The notes under the pieces were generated by a model. That model was not told the DNA's origin. It searched no databases and was given only the letters and a program-made list of their open reading frames with translations. From Antedon mediterranea (Eukaryota > Echinodermata > Crinoidea > Comatulida > Antedonidae), in contig NC_092674.1 of NCBI RefSeq assembly GCF_964355755.1, positions 26,774,001 to 26,838,000 of the forward strand: DNA of 64,000 nucleotides, written 5' to 3'. Position numbers and translations under genes: made by a program. This document shows, one piece after another, positions 12,673-27,600 of this stretch; the stretch's first letter is position 1, and each line of letters starts with the position of its first letter.

Positions 12673-15600
12673 ATGTCGAATATGAGAAGAGCAAGAAAGT
12701 GAGTACACAGTAGTTTAAACAAATTTTGATTACTTGCCAGATTGAGAGAGAAGGGTGACGCTAGAGGGTTGGGGGTTACCGCTTGGAGAACACATAGGTT
12801 TTAAGACTTTATTTATATAGGTTAATCCTGGGTTAATCAGTGTACCTGTTTTGTATTTGAATAGGAACCATTATAGTTTAGCAAACAATTAATTAGTCTT
12901 ATTTAAAACTCTGTCTACACTATCAAACTTTATGTGACAAAAAAATGTGATGTGCCAATATATGAACATGATGTCATATCACTACCTATTTAGGTACAGT
13001 ATATCACTACCATATTTGGGCATATCACTACCATATTTGGGCATATCACTACCATATTTAGGCATATTACACTTTTTTTCTTAAACTAGTTTGATAGTGT
13101 AGACAGAGCTTTAGAAGAAGTCATTAGACAGGATTTTAATCTGCCATGATGAATTTTTGACCAATTTAAGAATGATTTTTGATAATACAAATTATATGAT
13201 TTAATCTTTAAAACTTTTTTTATTTTTTTCTTTTCCAACTAGTTAAGTTTGATTATATCGAACCCGTAAGAATTTGTTGTCTCCATATCAAATATTTTAA
13301 TGTTTTATGTATACCATGTTCACCATAAGTGAATACACGATAGTTCAATACATTTTATTATGTAGTCAAAAGTTTTGATTATCTATTTTATAACATTGTG
13401 TAAGTTCTGATGGTACTCAATAGCCTTGACAGGGTAGACTACCTCACAGAGCATTGTTCTTTTAGACAAAATTACTGGTAAATGTTGATTATGTGACCAA
13501 AGAAAATGTTTAGTATTAACTTTATGACATTATTGGATCATTTTTGTCATTATTATAAAAACACAATTACCACCTCTGTTGAGAATTATTTTGTGCATTC
13601 TGTATTCCTGTATAGTTTTGTTTTCTTTTTATTGGGTTTTGGGGTACGGAAAGAGGCAAAGCTAGGCAGATGCAAAGCTTGCCCTGATTCTGAAACTACA
13701 AACTGTTGGAGCTTTAAACCTTTTCTTCTTTAGTGAAGTTTGACATGCTGTTGATTAATTTAAATCTCCACAACTTGGTAATTCCCAACATCATGTTTCA
13801 ACCAAATAATCTACAGTAGTCTCAACAGTGCTTTCTTTTCCCAGACAAAGAAAAACATGCAATGTTTTTTTATGTTATAAATGTGATATCACTATTAAGC
13901 TGCACATGAGTTCATCTGAAGTTGACTTATTCAAACTGTAATAATTCTTTACAATGTGACTAATACACAAAGCAACAATACATTGCATTGTCTTGGTAGA
14001 CAATGAGACACAAGCCCATTTATGAAGTACAAATTGCATCTTATATTGAGCTACCCTGGATGTTTATTGATTATACTCTATATTCAGGTTCTTTATTATT
14101 AAACATTTTTTTATCAAGAATCCCTCCTTTGGTACACCCCTATTCAGGAGACAAAAAGGGGACCCTCTTCCATGAAATAAATGAAGGGCAATATGTGTTT
14201 ACCTACAGTATCTTTATTCAGGCACTTCTATCAAGGGGAAGTCCCGAAGGTTTCTCCTTAATATGAGTTCTTCTGTATAAAGCTCTGTCTACACTATAAA
14301 ACTTTATGTGACAGAAAAATGTGATGTGCCCATATATGGACATAATGATGTTATAGCACTGCCATATTTAGGAACATCATCCTTTTTTTGTCCAACTAGT
14401 TTGATAGTGCAGACAGAGCTGTAGGAAAGATACCATACCATTTTTTCACATTTTTATTGAATTTGTCCAGGTTTATTATTAGCTCAGAAACAAGAGGTAC
14501 ATAATGATTGGTTAGAGCAACAGAGAAGATGATGGGAAATTATAAATTATTATATAACATTTTGTTTAATTTCAAGTCTACTTTAAATCAGATTTTTTTT
14601 TTAAATGCACAGTTTAATGTTGCACAGAAGTCAAGGTTACTCTAACTTCAATTCATCTCGTTAGTTATTAAACTCATCTCGTTTAGTTATTACACTCATC
14701 TCGTTTAGTTATTAAACTTATCTCAAAAGTAAAACAATATGTTTTATCGATCCAAAACTTAGTATATAAATTGTTGAACTTTCAGTTTGAAAAGTGTGAT
14801 TTTTAAACATTCTATTATATTTTTGTATTTTTATTAAAGTTAAAATAAGTTTAAGACTAACCATATAATGTTTTTCTGTTATACTACAGTATCCGCAATC
14901 TAAAGACATCACATGAAAGTTGGAAAATGTACTTCCTTTCCAACCACAACTTCCATCCTTGTATAACTATGCATCATATCATAAAGCACTATTCTTAAAA
15001 ACTGCACAAAACTGCATAATGGGTTGAACAAATTAAATTTTTTTTTTTACACCATATTTAATGAGGGTTGTCCATCCAGCAATTGCTGATCATTAAGGAC
15101 CCTCAGAGGTTTACAATACAAGACAAACATATACACAAGATGCTCTACATAAACATTATTACAAGTCTTTTGGAGTGGAGTTGTAATTTTGTCCATAGAA
15201 AAAATCCTGTAATGCGACGGGACTTCAACCCAGGACCCTTGGCGTGGTAGCCAAGCATCATAACCACCAAGCCACAACTCTGCATTTACAGGTTAATTTC
15301 TATTTGACTAGATATCTTGTTTTCCAATTTGTTTTACTAGATATTTGTCCTTTTTTTCAAATTGGAATCAGCAATTAATAACCAATTCATATTATTACCT
15401 TGGACTATTTTCCCATGTAGTTTTTTGTTTGCTGCCAGTACAGTATATCTCATGTTAAACCATTTGGTGTCTTGCTCTCATTTCAATTAAACTCCAAATA
15501 AATCTTGATTAAAAACAAGTTGATAAAATTACAAAAGAATTGAGCCATATTTCAAAAGGATATTTATACCAGTACACCTGTTGGTCTACAGTCTTTTTAG

Positions 15601-18600
15601 GGACTGGGATTGATAATGGAAGTCACACAGGGGTCAATTTAGGAAGCGAATACATATAGTGGAATTGGTAACCCACAGAAGGGGAATAGTATACAATGCA
15701 GTAGGATAAGACAGATGCTTCCAAAAAAGATCATTTTAATTTCTCTATGGTTACGTGAATTTTAGGAAGGTGGATGAACAGTGAGCACATCAATGGCTCC
15801 TTCTTTTTCCTTACTTTCCTCAATTTTCTCCTATCTTTCCGTATTCATCTCCACCTTTCCCCCACTTTTACCTTCTTTTTCTACTTCTCTTTTCTTAAAT
15901 AAATGTTCATCAATATTGTTCCTTCATGGTTTAGTTGTCTCCAGCTGCCTTTTACAATAATGACAACACAATCTTCACTCCTCCTCTTTCTCTCCTCTCT
16001 CTACCTCCTCCTTCTCTCTTCCTTCTCTTCTTTCTACCTTCCTCCTATCCATCTCTTTCTTCTCCTCTTCCCTCTCCTCTCCTTTTTCAAGTACTGTAAC
16101 TGGAACACAACACAACATTTTAGCATGAGACAGCAGACAATGAAACTGGGTCATTTATTGATTATATCTTGTACTAGCAAGTGCTTCAGTTAGATGTCTG
16201 CGTTGCGACTCTTAGAATGTTCTTAATTGTTATTAAATCTGTTCTGTTCTACTTAAGTCTCTTTACATCCCTCTTAAAATTGCTATTATGTGATAACACA
16301 AACAACCAAATAGATTATTTATTTCTTATTTGGAAAGTTAATACCAATATTCAAATAGTATTGTTTTAAATAATTTTTTTAAATGTTATAATTCAATTAA
16401 AGATTCTTTTATTCTCATTTGTTAAAATGTTGTAATATTGTTTGCTGTTGATTTTTGCACACAAGATGATAATAAACAATATGAAAATATTGTATTCATA
16501 CAAAAAGTTTTGAAATGAAATTTTGTGCATAAAAGATTATCATAAATAAATATGTTTAATGTATCAAAAGAAAAAATGTTAATAAAATTAATAATAACTG
16601 TAGCGTTTTTATGTTATTTCCTTTTTAGGCCATTTGATAGAAAGTCCACAGTAATTATTGAGATTTCGGGTACAACAAGTAGAAAGAGTAAAAACATGGA
16701 GGCTGATTCTATTTTACCAATTGTACAAAGACTACAGATTTCGCCGAGATTGACCACCACATTTGAGTGCCACACTCATTGGAAGGACTCATTCAGCATC
16801 TTACAAGACTTGTACTTAGATCGTAAACTTTGCGATATCACATTGATTGTTGGAAATAAACATATCCATTGTCATAGACTTGTTCTAGCTTGCTGCAGTC
16901 CGTATTTTAAAGCAATGTTGACCTCTGACATGGCGGAGAGTCGACAAGATGTAATTACGATTAAAGACTTAGATGAGGACGCTGTTGATATGCTGATAAA
17001 CTTTATGTACACGGCAAAACTTGTTTTAACTATTGAAAACGTGCAGCAACTTTTATACGCTGCTAGCATCCTCCAATTGGAGGTCATTACAAAAGCGTGT
17101 TGCGATTTTATGCGAACACATCTGCATCCAAGTAATTGTCTCGGTGTTCGGAATTTCGCTGAACTTCATGGCCGATCAGAACTTGTGAAGTCCGCCGATA
17201 AGTTTACTCATGAATTCTTTTGTGACATTGTTCGACAGGAGGATTTTTTAAACATTAGTTTTGACCATTTTCTAGCTGTTATTGATTCGTCAGATTTGAA
17301 CATTGAAAATGAAATGCAGGTTTATAAGGCTGTGATGAAGTGGGTAAAGCATGATCTACCCGGTAGAGAACGATGCCTACCAGAATTAATGTCTAAGGTA
17401 AGTTAATGTAGGTATGTACAGTACCTGGCGAAGAAAACTTTGTTAACTTTTAACTGTACAGTTTAAAGTAATATTCAACTTTTAAGTACTTATTCTACTA
17501 CCGTACTTATTCAACTGCAGTACTTATTCTACTGCAGTACTTATTCAACTGCAGTACTTATTCAACTGCAGTACTTATTCTACTGCAGTACTTATTCAAC
17601 TGCAGTACTTATTCTACTGCAGTACTTATTCAAATGCAGTACTTATTCAACTGCAGTACTTATTCAACTATGGTACTTATTCAACTGCAGTACAGTACTT
17701 ATTCAACTGCAGCATTTATCCAACTTACTGCAGCACTTATTCAACTTACTGCAGTACTTATTCAACTTACTGCAGTTTTTATTCTATTACAGTACATATT
17801 CAATTGCAATATTTATTCTGGTAAAAACTGTATTTTACATTGTACTCTGTAGTAAATTGTATTAAGTAAGTACATACAGTACACATTGGTTCTCTTAATA
17901 ATTTATCTGTTTTTTGATCGCTTATTTTAGACAAAGATTCACTTGTTTATGATATTGTATGGTAGGTTTTAATATTATTTATTAAACAGATTTATTTTCC
18001 TCAAGGGAAATAATTATTTACTGGTTTTCCTGGGAGCAACAACGGACCTATTTAGACAGGAGTCCTGGAAAAACCTGGAATCTAGAATTTCAGGAACTAG
18101 TCACATTGCCAGCAAATGTTTATTCTGCAATCTCACAAATGTTCTACCTTCTGGCGAGTTTTTAATGTGAATTATACAGACATGAGCTGAATTTACACAA
18201 GACTATTTGAAACTATAGCTGCTTTTTGTCCAATGTCTGATGTAGGTCGCCATACTCATTTATCAATGACACTCACACAGTCGTCTAATTTTGCGAAGTA
18301 TACAATTAAGACAGCAAGTGTCAATTAAGGCATCGATTGTATCACTGAGGAATGTTTTAATGACCAATTTGGCACACTGCATAAGATATTTTCAAATTAA
18401 GACTGTGATATTTTAATTCATATCACGTCATTACCAATTTATTCAGACCTTTATTCCCATTGTTCAAATATCAAGTTTTTATGCAATAGAATCGAATAGA
18501 ATAGAAGTATAGTGGTGGTAGCAGAGGGTAGGGTAAGACAACATACAGTACAGTACATGCGTACTTAAACTTGACTATCTAAAGCTCTGTCTACACTATC

Positions 18601-21600
18601 AATCTAAGTTTGACAAAAAAAGTGTGATGTGCCCAAATATGGTAGTGATCCTGTATGTCCAAATATGGTAGTGATGACATCATCATGTCAATATATGGGC
18701 ACATCACATTTGATAGACAGAGCTGACTAAGGGAATTAGAAGATTATTAGTTTGAAAAATTAAGAGCATTTCCCAATTGCCAAATCTTACCAGATATCCG
18801 ACAATCTACAATGGTCGTGTTCCATAATTGTGTTTATAAAAAATTTCCACTGGTCAAAGATTTAGAGTCAGACAATGACCAGTGTGTGCAGACTTTTAAG
18901 TGGTATGTGCTCCATTTGATTTCAATGAATTTTAATACATTAAGGGAGTTTACCTCTAGGCCTAAGTATATGCAGTAGTACTAACTTGCCTCCAGGTACA
19001 AATTCAGCCAGACCCAATGCATTGTATCATTGACCTGAAACTTACTGTAAGCACCTACTTTGAGTTGAACTTCTTGTTTAATCCTAAAGCATGTACACAA
19101 AATTAAAAACTAAAAATAATCCACAATGTAATCCCTTGTAAAAGTAAAGTAAGGTCTTTTTATCTTTTCTTATCTTTTAATTCTAAAATTAATTTTTGAT
19201 CTTGACAATATATACTTTTCTCACAAATCTTAAAATGTACTAGGCTAATATTTAAAGTATTGTACAGGTATAAAAAAAGGTTCCTCTCAATATTTAGCAT
19301 TTTTACATTCAGAAAGAGGCGAGAAAATTCTATGAGTTTATATACCCATCCAACATACAGTACAGTATTATTATTTAAACAAAATTATCTTTACAAGAAA
19401 AAAATGAATCAATTAAATTTGATATTATTCATTGTTTGTCATTATCAATATTTCTTTTATTAAATATGATATTAATAAAATGTTTTTCTTTGTCTGCTCA
19501 AGATGAAGGCCACAGACACTAATAATTATTGCCAAATGACCAAGTAATAATATTTAAAATTTATTAATATTAAATTTATGATAGCGCTTTAACTTATAAG
19601 AGTTGTTCGTGAACAATTAATATTAATTACTGGGTTTTTACTATAACCTTGGATATTTAATTTAAATTCTGCATTTCATGTTAAATGACTCAGAGAGCAT
19701 AAAAGCATTTCCAATATTTCTAACCAATTTTGTAGGATTTTTCGATATTCTCTTTGTTGTTTGGTTGATTAATTTACCTTTTTAAGAGTGGATTGAGCCA
19801 TCCAGGGTACAGTAGCATTATTTTCTTTTGAAGTATGTTTTTGTGTATTTATTTATTTATTGCATCATATTTCATATTATTGTTCATTGTTCATTTCATA
19901 ACAAAAAACATAAAACATGGTACAGTATATAATATAATGTTAGTACAAAGTAGATCTGTTTCAGCTTTTTGGTTAAAAGATAAAGATTAATTATTAAATT
20001 ATAAATTAATATTTTAACAATTAAATTAGATATGAATTAAAAATTGTGTACATCTGTGCTTTGTATTCTATACTACATGATTTTTTTCCCAAAAAAATAA
20101 ATGAGTCCATTGAATGGTGAAATAGTAACGGTCAACTGTCCCAATACCGGACTCTCTGAAAACCTGGAAACTCTCCAAATACCAGACTTTTCTTGAAGTC
20201 CAAACAATCCCAATAGCACTGTTTGTACTTTTCCAGCTAAACACAAATTAATTTTAGTACTTTGGTGCTATAATTTAGTAAGTTCAATGCCAAGCACTGT
20301 ATAATTAGATTGGCCTACATTCTATGTCAAATTTATACCACTTCTGTGCAACATGTATATGCCAGCACCTTGCTTTTATAGTATCTATTTGAACTTTCCA
20401 AGGTTACACAGTCAATACACACAATACTTTGATCACACCACCATCAATTCTGACAATGCTTTATTGATAAATGCTCTTAAAAAATGTACAAATCTTTTGA
20501 TCACTTTTTCTGATAACACTATAAAATTGACAGATATTGTTGTGTGATACTTGTTCTGATATGATTTGACAGTAATAATATCATACCATACCGTAGCCAT
20601 TTGGGGGCTGTTGGGGCACCATAGATGATTTAACAACTCTCCTCTATGTGGCCCTGTCCTCTTTGATGTTGTCTTTCCAGTTTTTCTTGTGCCTTCCTCT
20701 ACTCCCACCTGAAGAATAATATTTGAACAAAATGTTGAGATTGAAAACAAAATGAATCAAAATGGATCTCGAACCTACTGTACAACCGTAACCGGTACTT
20801 ACCGTGTAACTTGCAGCCTAGCCTCAAACCTGTATACCTGTACCTCCCGACCACCAAGCTTGTGCCCTATGATAAGGTCTGAATTTGGATAATTAAAGAA
20901 TATTTATTATTTACCTACAGTATCTGTAATTTTCATACCAAATAAATAGTGAATTACTTTTTGTTTTGAGGTATGAATGACTGCGACAATGTTTGAGCAA
21001 ACATTTGAATCTCAAGCTTTACCAAACAAATTTTTGTATTGAATTGGCATACACTGAAGTCTTAAGCACTGGCTAAAACTTCATTTTAAATCATTTTTAA
21101 TGGAATGTTGTGAAGTACTGACTTGTTTCGAACCAGTGATCTCGCACTTACCAGGCAGGTGTCTTAGTCATTAGACCACAGATAATCTACGATTAACATA
21201 CTGATTATTCTTTTGTCTTTAGAAAGACTAATTAACATGTTTTATTTCTTCTGTAACCTTCAGAACTCAAATACCCATAACTAACCATTTGCAATCATCA
21301 CTCCACGAAAGAGAATGAGTGCTCTAAATGCGATATTACAATAATCCTAGTTACATATTCTGTAATTTCACAACCATATGGTCATATTTTCTTTTTAATC
21401 ATCATTCAATATTCAATTAATATTAATTTATCGGCAACGATTATGTCTAGGTTCTTTCAACTTTGAGACCACTAAGAACAAAGGTTCTGATTGAAACTTG
21501 TCTCGTAGGCATTCGCGTTTTTCATGAAATTACGTTTCATGCATTTTTATAATGTTAACATCCGGATCTATACATAATGTAATTCATAAGATGTACACCT

Positions 21601-24600
21601 TTGGTCTATATCAGTGATCTATGAATATACACACAGTTACAATTTGCGATTTGAGCAGTTTCATTACGGTATTCAAAATGTAAAGCTTTGCATCCAATAT
21701 GCGACACAGAAAAAATAATTTTTCCATTTAATTTGGCATAATTTATTATTACATGTTAATTGTTTCCCTCCTGCTGTAGAGGACATTTTGCTGAGAAATG
21801 ATCAAGGGGTGATGTTTTTTGTTACTGTAGCCTACCCCTAATCAAGGAACATCCCTATTAAGGTGTCCCCTTAATAGGTGTTGTACTGTAACGGATACCA
21901 CCCAAATTAAGCAAATGGCACAGTCAATTAAGTGGAAACAGGATGGTAATATTAGATGTATAATTATTTATGCGTCATGTTCTTTTTATTTTTAAAACAA
22001 ACATCTTGATTTTCTTTGGATAAATCTAAACTTCTTTTACTTTTTTCTATAAACAGGTACGACTACCAATGATGAGTCCAGAGTTTCTGATGGAAGAGGT
22101 TGAAAATGAAGAATTATTCCGTCGCAATCATGAATGTCGGGACCTTGTCGACGAAGCCAAGAATTATTATTTAGCCCTTAATAAAGTAGTCTCAAAATTC
22201 TCACCAAAGTCAATAACAAGTGACCGAGTTAAACCAAGAAAAAGCTGCGCAGGTTAGTTTATAACTTGGTTATGGTATAAGCTTAACTTAGTTATAAAGG
22301 ATGAAACCATTTTTATAAACCATCATATTCATTAAAATATTGTTTTCACTGAAATTATATTTAGATTTATGCCTTGCTCATGACACCCAACGTCCTCAAG
22401 GTGTAGGTCAAAGGTTGCTAATTACGCAAACTAATGACAGCGCTCTGTATGTGTTTCAAATCAAATACAATAATAACCCATAGGCTTATGATCTTCATAG
22501 CCAAAGAGGCCAGTGTGCCTTACTTGAATATTTGCATTACTGGACATATAAACAATTCCCTAATCACCAATTAAATTATGTAGCTTTGTGCTGTGTATAA
22601 GTATGGATATACACTTGAACCCCTACTAAGGTGACACATACGTTTGGAACCCAAGAAATTGTCCCCTTAATAGTGATGTCCCCTTAATAGAGGTTGGTCA
22701 TAGTGTTGAAAGATTATATACTTTTATTTATTTCACAAGAATGTGTCCCTTAAAGCTTGGTTCGCAAGCGTTTTAACCAATGACAAGCGAAGTTATAGAC
22801 AGTTAACAATCACAAGCGAATAAGAAATCGCTTGTGATTGGTCAATTCACTTGCGTTGCGTTACGTCCTTGTGTTGCGTCGCTAGTGGGAACCACGCTTC
22901 ATAGGGATGTCCCAAAGGAGGTATCTGACTTTAGTCTTTGTTGATTGGTACAGTAGGCCTACAGTAACAAAATAATCTTCCCCACCATCTTTCCCCATCC
23001 AAAAAAAGGTAAATTAACTGAGATGATAATAAAGAGATAATTAATTTAGGCCTATATTCTTTTTATTTATTTTTTTTTGCCATGAATGTTTTGTAGGTGT
23101 TGTGTTTGTCGTCGGTGGACGAGGCGCTACGGGAGATCCTTTCCGAAGTATGGAATGCTACGACTACAGAAATGACACCTGGTTACAAGTCAAAGAAATG
23201 AATTGGAAGAGACGACATGTCGGCGTTACTTCTGTTAATGGTAAGAAATGATAAGTGTTACTTATAAAATACTAGTATTTCTTTTTGTTCTTAATTATTA
23301 AGAACAAAAAGAAATATTATTTTTCAAATTCTGTTTGTTTACAATAGTATAACCATAAATATCATTTTTATAAAATAAGTAAGCTTGTTTACTATTAGAG
23401 CAAGCTGCAATAGTTGTGTAGGTATAATTTTAATGTGCCGCCCTCTATGTTAAATTTTAAGTCTATTACGTGCCTGCTTACCTGGATAAACCCGACAATA
23501 GCCCTTTTCCACGAAGTGCGAAACAAATACGAAAAGAAGAATTCTACCCGAATTCACCTCATAAAGAATGGTACATTCCGCTCTAGCGCCCTCTCGTGGG
23601 ACCACTCCCACGTGTTACCGTCATCATTTCTTTTCGTACTGTCACGAAGACAAGACGAAGTTTGAGCGTTGCAATACGTCACAAACGAGGGAGAAATACA
23701 ACCTTATCTGAAGCTAGCCGAGGCTAAGTTGAACTATTGATATACTATTTATATCTATTAGTATACATTGATTATTGATACGTTGGAAACCGTTGCCCTG
23801 TTTGGTTAATCTAACAGGGCAAAAATACCGTTAGACTAGAGAACTAGTTGTTGGATACGTTGCAAATCGTTGCCTCGTCTACGCACGAGGCAAAAATTTT
23901 TTCACATACCGGGACTGTTCACCGGCTTTGTGTAGCATTTATTAGAATCAGTCAGGCGTATCCACTGTTGCATAGTACGTTAGATACTCTGTTAGGGTGT
24001 GTTTGTGTGCTTTGTTTAGGCGTTCTTCGTCATCATGCCAAAACAAGAGTGCATCCAGTGCAGGGGCCCACGAGCAACACTTAAGTGGGATCGCCACATG
24101 CGGTGCGTTAGCTGCCGTACGTGCAGCCAGTCAGATCCGTGCGAAGTTCGCGTACGCTGGACGCCTGCTAAATTCGCATCGCTTCCACGTCCCGCGGGAC
24201 GTGTTATTGAACAGAAAGCAGTTGCTATCGCACCTCAGGAGGAAGGCGCAACTGCAATGGACGTTCCGGCTGAGAACGTACCACGCGAGGAGGTGCCTGT
24301 TGTTCTCGCAGCTCCCGCGCATGAGCCAGAGGCGGGTTCCGCGCCTGTTCCCGCTGCGGATACTGAGCTATCTCCAGCGGTTATTCAAGCCACCGCGGCA
24401 GCGGTGAGGGCTGCTCCACGGGACGAGCCCGCGGTGTTCCCTCAACCACGCCCTCCATATATTCCATATATTCCGGTGCCTCCACCTCAGACGCCACTGT
24501 CGTATTCTGAGGGACCCTCAATGGAGGAGGGATACACGAGCGACCGTACTATGCTCACGATCTCCGATGAGGAGAGAGCCGCGCAGTTGCGGAGGCCCGG

Positions 24601-27600
24601 CGAGGAGGGGCTACAGGCGCTGGTTAATAAGATTCTTCCGGCGGTATTGGAATATCTAGGCATCGAATACGCTTTTCGCGAACCGAAGCCAACCCCATCT
24701 ACAAAGCGTTTCTCGACGTTTGGGGTACGTACGCCTCTCCGTAAGGTTACAACGTGCCCAGTCGTTCCTCTCGACCCGGAGCTGGTCGACCGCGTGGACG
24801 CTATTGCGCGCGAGACCAGTACGCGTAGACCGGCGCCGAACATTCTTTCATGCGCTTTTCCGGTACCTAGAGCTCAATTTGATAGGTACATTGCTGCGCC
24901 AGGCGTGCCTGATGCCGCCAAGGACCGGGTTCGGGAGGACCAAGGATTAGAAGCGGGAAAGACTACTTACCTTGCTCCGACGGCCGCGAAGACAGAAGAT
25001 ACGCTCCTCACGATCGATAGAGCGGCCCGCGAGACACTTCGAGTAACATCCGTCTCCGGCTACTTGCTGTCGTTTTTGGCCGATCCGGACCACCCGCGGG
25101 AGTTCGATACAGAGGTCATTGCGCTGCTGCAACAGATCACGGGGCTAATTGCCGACCAGCAGGCGTTTGTATCTTTAACTTCTGCCGCCGCGCGTCGTGT
25201 CAACGTACTACAAAGTACTGATATCGCGCCAGCGCATTATCGCAGGTTCACGGCTTCTGAGTCCCTCGGGGCTAAGGACTTGTTTTTTGGTAGTTTCGCC
25301 CAAAAGGAGGACAAATGGGCGCGCGAGAGGGAGGCCCGTCGGGAAACGCGCGCTCGTTTCCCACAGAAGCGTCGGGCTAGCCGCGGCCGCTCGGGCCCGT
25401 CCAGGCCACCTCCCCCTCTCCCAGCTCCGGTACCGCCGCAGTCGCGACCGCAGCCGTCGAATGTCCCACCGGCGCGGCCTGACACGCAGGCTTCTACATC
25501 TCGCGCGCGCACCCCATACGGCAACAACAGCTACCGATATGGCCGGACTGCACGAGGCAGGGCCGGACGGTCTGACGCTACCCAAAAGAGTGGTAGGCGT
25601 CCGGGTGCGTTTGCGCGCCGCCGGTGACGCGTTCGATGCGCCCGTCCCCCCGAGCGACGGGCAGGTGGGGGGTCGCCTAAGACGGTTCGCCCGAGTGTGG
25701 GAGACCCTGTCGGAGGACAGGTGGGTTCTCTCCACAATCAAGAACGGCTATTCCATCGAATTCACGAGCCCCCCGGTGAGCGGGGGCGCTCGGTCGACGA
25801 GGATTCCTCCAGAGCCACACATGAGACGTGCGCTCCTGGACGGCCTCTCCACCCTGCTCCAAAAAGGAGCAGTGGAGGAAATCGACGCTCGATGTACCGT
25901 CTCCGGGCACGAGTCCACCGTCTTCTTAACAGAAAAAAAGACAGGCGACTGGCGACCCATCCTAAATTTAAGGAGTCTAAACAAGCGGTTCATTCATCCC
26001 CAGAGGTTTCGGATGGAGACAATCTCATCCATCCTACTGGGTTTAAAACATGGAGACTGGGCAGCCTCGATAGACCTGAAAGATGCTTACTTTCACGTTC
26101 CTATCGCAGAGGCAGATCAACGTTGGCTACGTTTCAGAATCCTCGACCGTCTGTACCAATTCGTCGCCCTGCCGTTCGGCCTATCGACGGCTCCGCGCGT
26201 GTTTACACGCATAGTCAGAACGCTGGCGTCGTTCTTCCACAAACATGGCATAAGAGTGTTCATGTACCTCGACGATTGGTTGGTCGTGGCCCAGTCCAAG
26301 GACAGACTGATGAGCAGTCTACAATATGTCCTTCTGGTAACGGAACAGGCAGGTTTCATTGTCAATCGGGAGAAGTCGTGCCTGGTGCCGACACAATCCC
26401 CGTTGTACCTCGGAGCACAGATAAATCTCGTTACGGGCTTGGCATCTCCATCCCAACAACGCATCGCGTCTGCAATGAGTGCAGTACGCAATCTAATATC
26501 TGCTCATGCTCCGACGGCTTACGAATGGCTCAGAGCACTGGGTTGTCTGGCCAGCTTCGTTGCCTTAGTTCCGTATTGCCGGCTGCGTATGAGACCTTTA
26601 CAGCTGCATCTGCTGGCTCATTACCGACCGCACTTAGACTCCCTACACAAAGTGGTCCTGTCGAATACATTCATTCAGACGCATCTCGAATGGTGGCTGG
26701 TGGAAGGCAGGTTGACTGTGGGAATGCCAATTCAAAAATCTCTGCCGGACGTCCGTATAGAGACGGACGCTTCCGAGACAGGCTGGGGCGGTTGCTCCAA
26801 GGCACTTCGCGCCTCCGGCCTTTGGACGGCCGAGGAGGCGCGATCCCACATCAACCTCCTAGAACTCTGGGCAGTCGAAAGGACCTTGAAGGCCCTTCGA
26901 CATCACGTGGCCGGTCGTCACGTCCTTATCCATTCCGACAACTCAACAGTGGTAGCATATATAAATCGTCAAGGAGGCACGAAGTCCCCGACGTTATGCT
27001 ACCACCTGTGGACACTGATGTTGTGGTGCATAGACAACAACATCATGCTCTCGGCTGCCCACATTGCGGGCAGCCTCAATGTTGTTGCGGACGCTCTGTC
27101 CCGACAAACACTATGTCCTACGGAATGGCGCCTTCTACCCAGCATCGCCGCACTGATATTCGACCACTTCGGGCGGCCTCACATAGATCTGTTTGCGACG
27201 TCAGACAACACGCAGCTCCCGACCTTTTGCACACGGTTCCGGGATGCACGTGCGTGGGCGGTGGATGCCCTGTCCATACATTGGGACGGACTATGGGCGT
27301 ATGCATTCCCACCAATATCACTGATTCCAAATGTTCTGACGCGCATTCAGCGCCATCCTTGCCGGGTCCTCCTGATCGCCCCGGGTTGAGCTCGACAAGC
27401 GTGGTATCCACTGCTTCTCGACCTGCTCTACGATCATCCCCTGCGTCTTCCAGATCGCGAGGATCTGCTGACGCAGGGCCGAGCTCAGTTCCCATTGCGG
27501 AACTTACAATCCCTGCGCCTGACTGTATGGCCATTGTCAGGGATCAGCTCCGAGACTCAGGCATTCCAGATGGCCCTGCCGCCCTCGCGGCGAAATCTCG

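Larger units (their letters stand above)
17870..22056 (+). other. KLHL8 intron 2 (rest)
   Basis: AT-rich intronic DNA holding the MITE, LINE and tRNA-like fragments listed separately. No additional coding exon was recognised. Confidence 0.6.

Noticed and set aside
15903-16193. 96-codon Leu/Ser-rich ORF
   Set aside because: It is produced by the CT-rich tract in KLHL8 intron 1; no domain or conservation can be argued.
16552-16695. Upstream ATG at 16552 as the KLHL8 start
   Set aside because: The region 16552-16628 looks like intron sequence with a polypyrimidine-AG acceptor at 16627-16628, and its codons are hydrophobic and AT-driven, unlike KLHL8.
23414-23665. ORFs within the DIRS terminal repeats (also 28694-28915)
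   Set aside because: The same peptide arises from both inverted repeats. It is untranslated terminal sequence.
23997-24407. 136-codon ORF overlapping the start of DIRS gag
   Set aside because: It lies in a different frame from the cysteine-cluster protein and shows no motif; a shadow of ORF1.
25208-25741. Antisense ORFs inside the DIRS element
   Set aside because: They mirror the GC-rich gag and RT ORFs, which carry the recognisable domains. The antisense peptides are Arg/Ala-rich with no domain.
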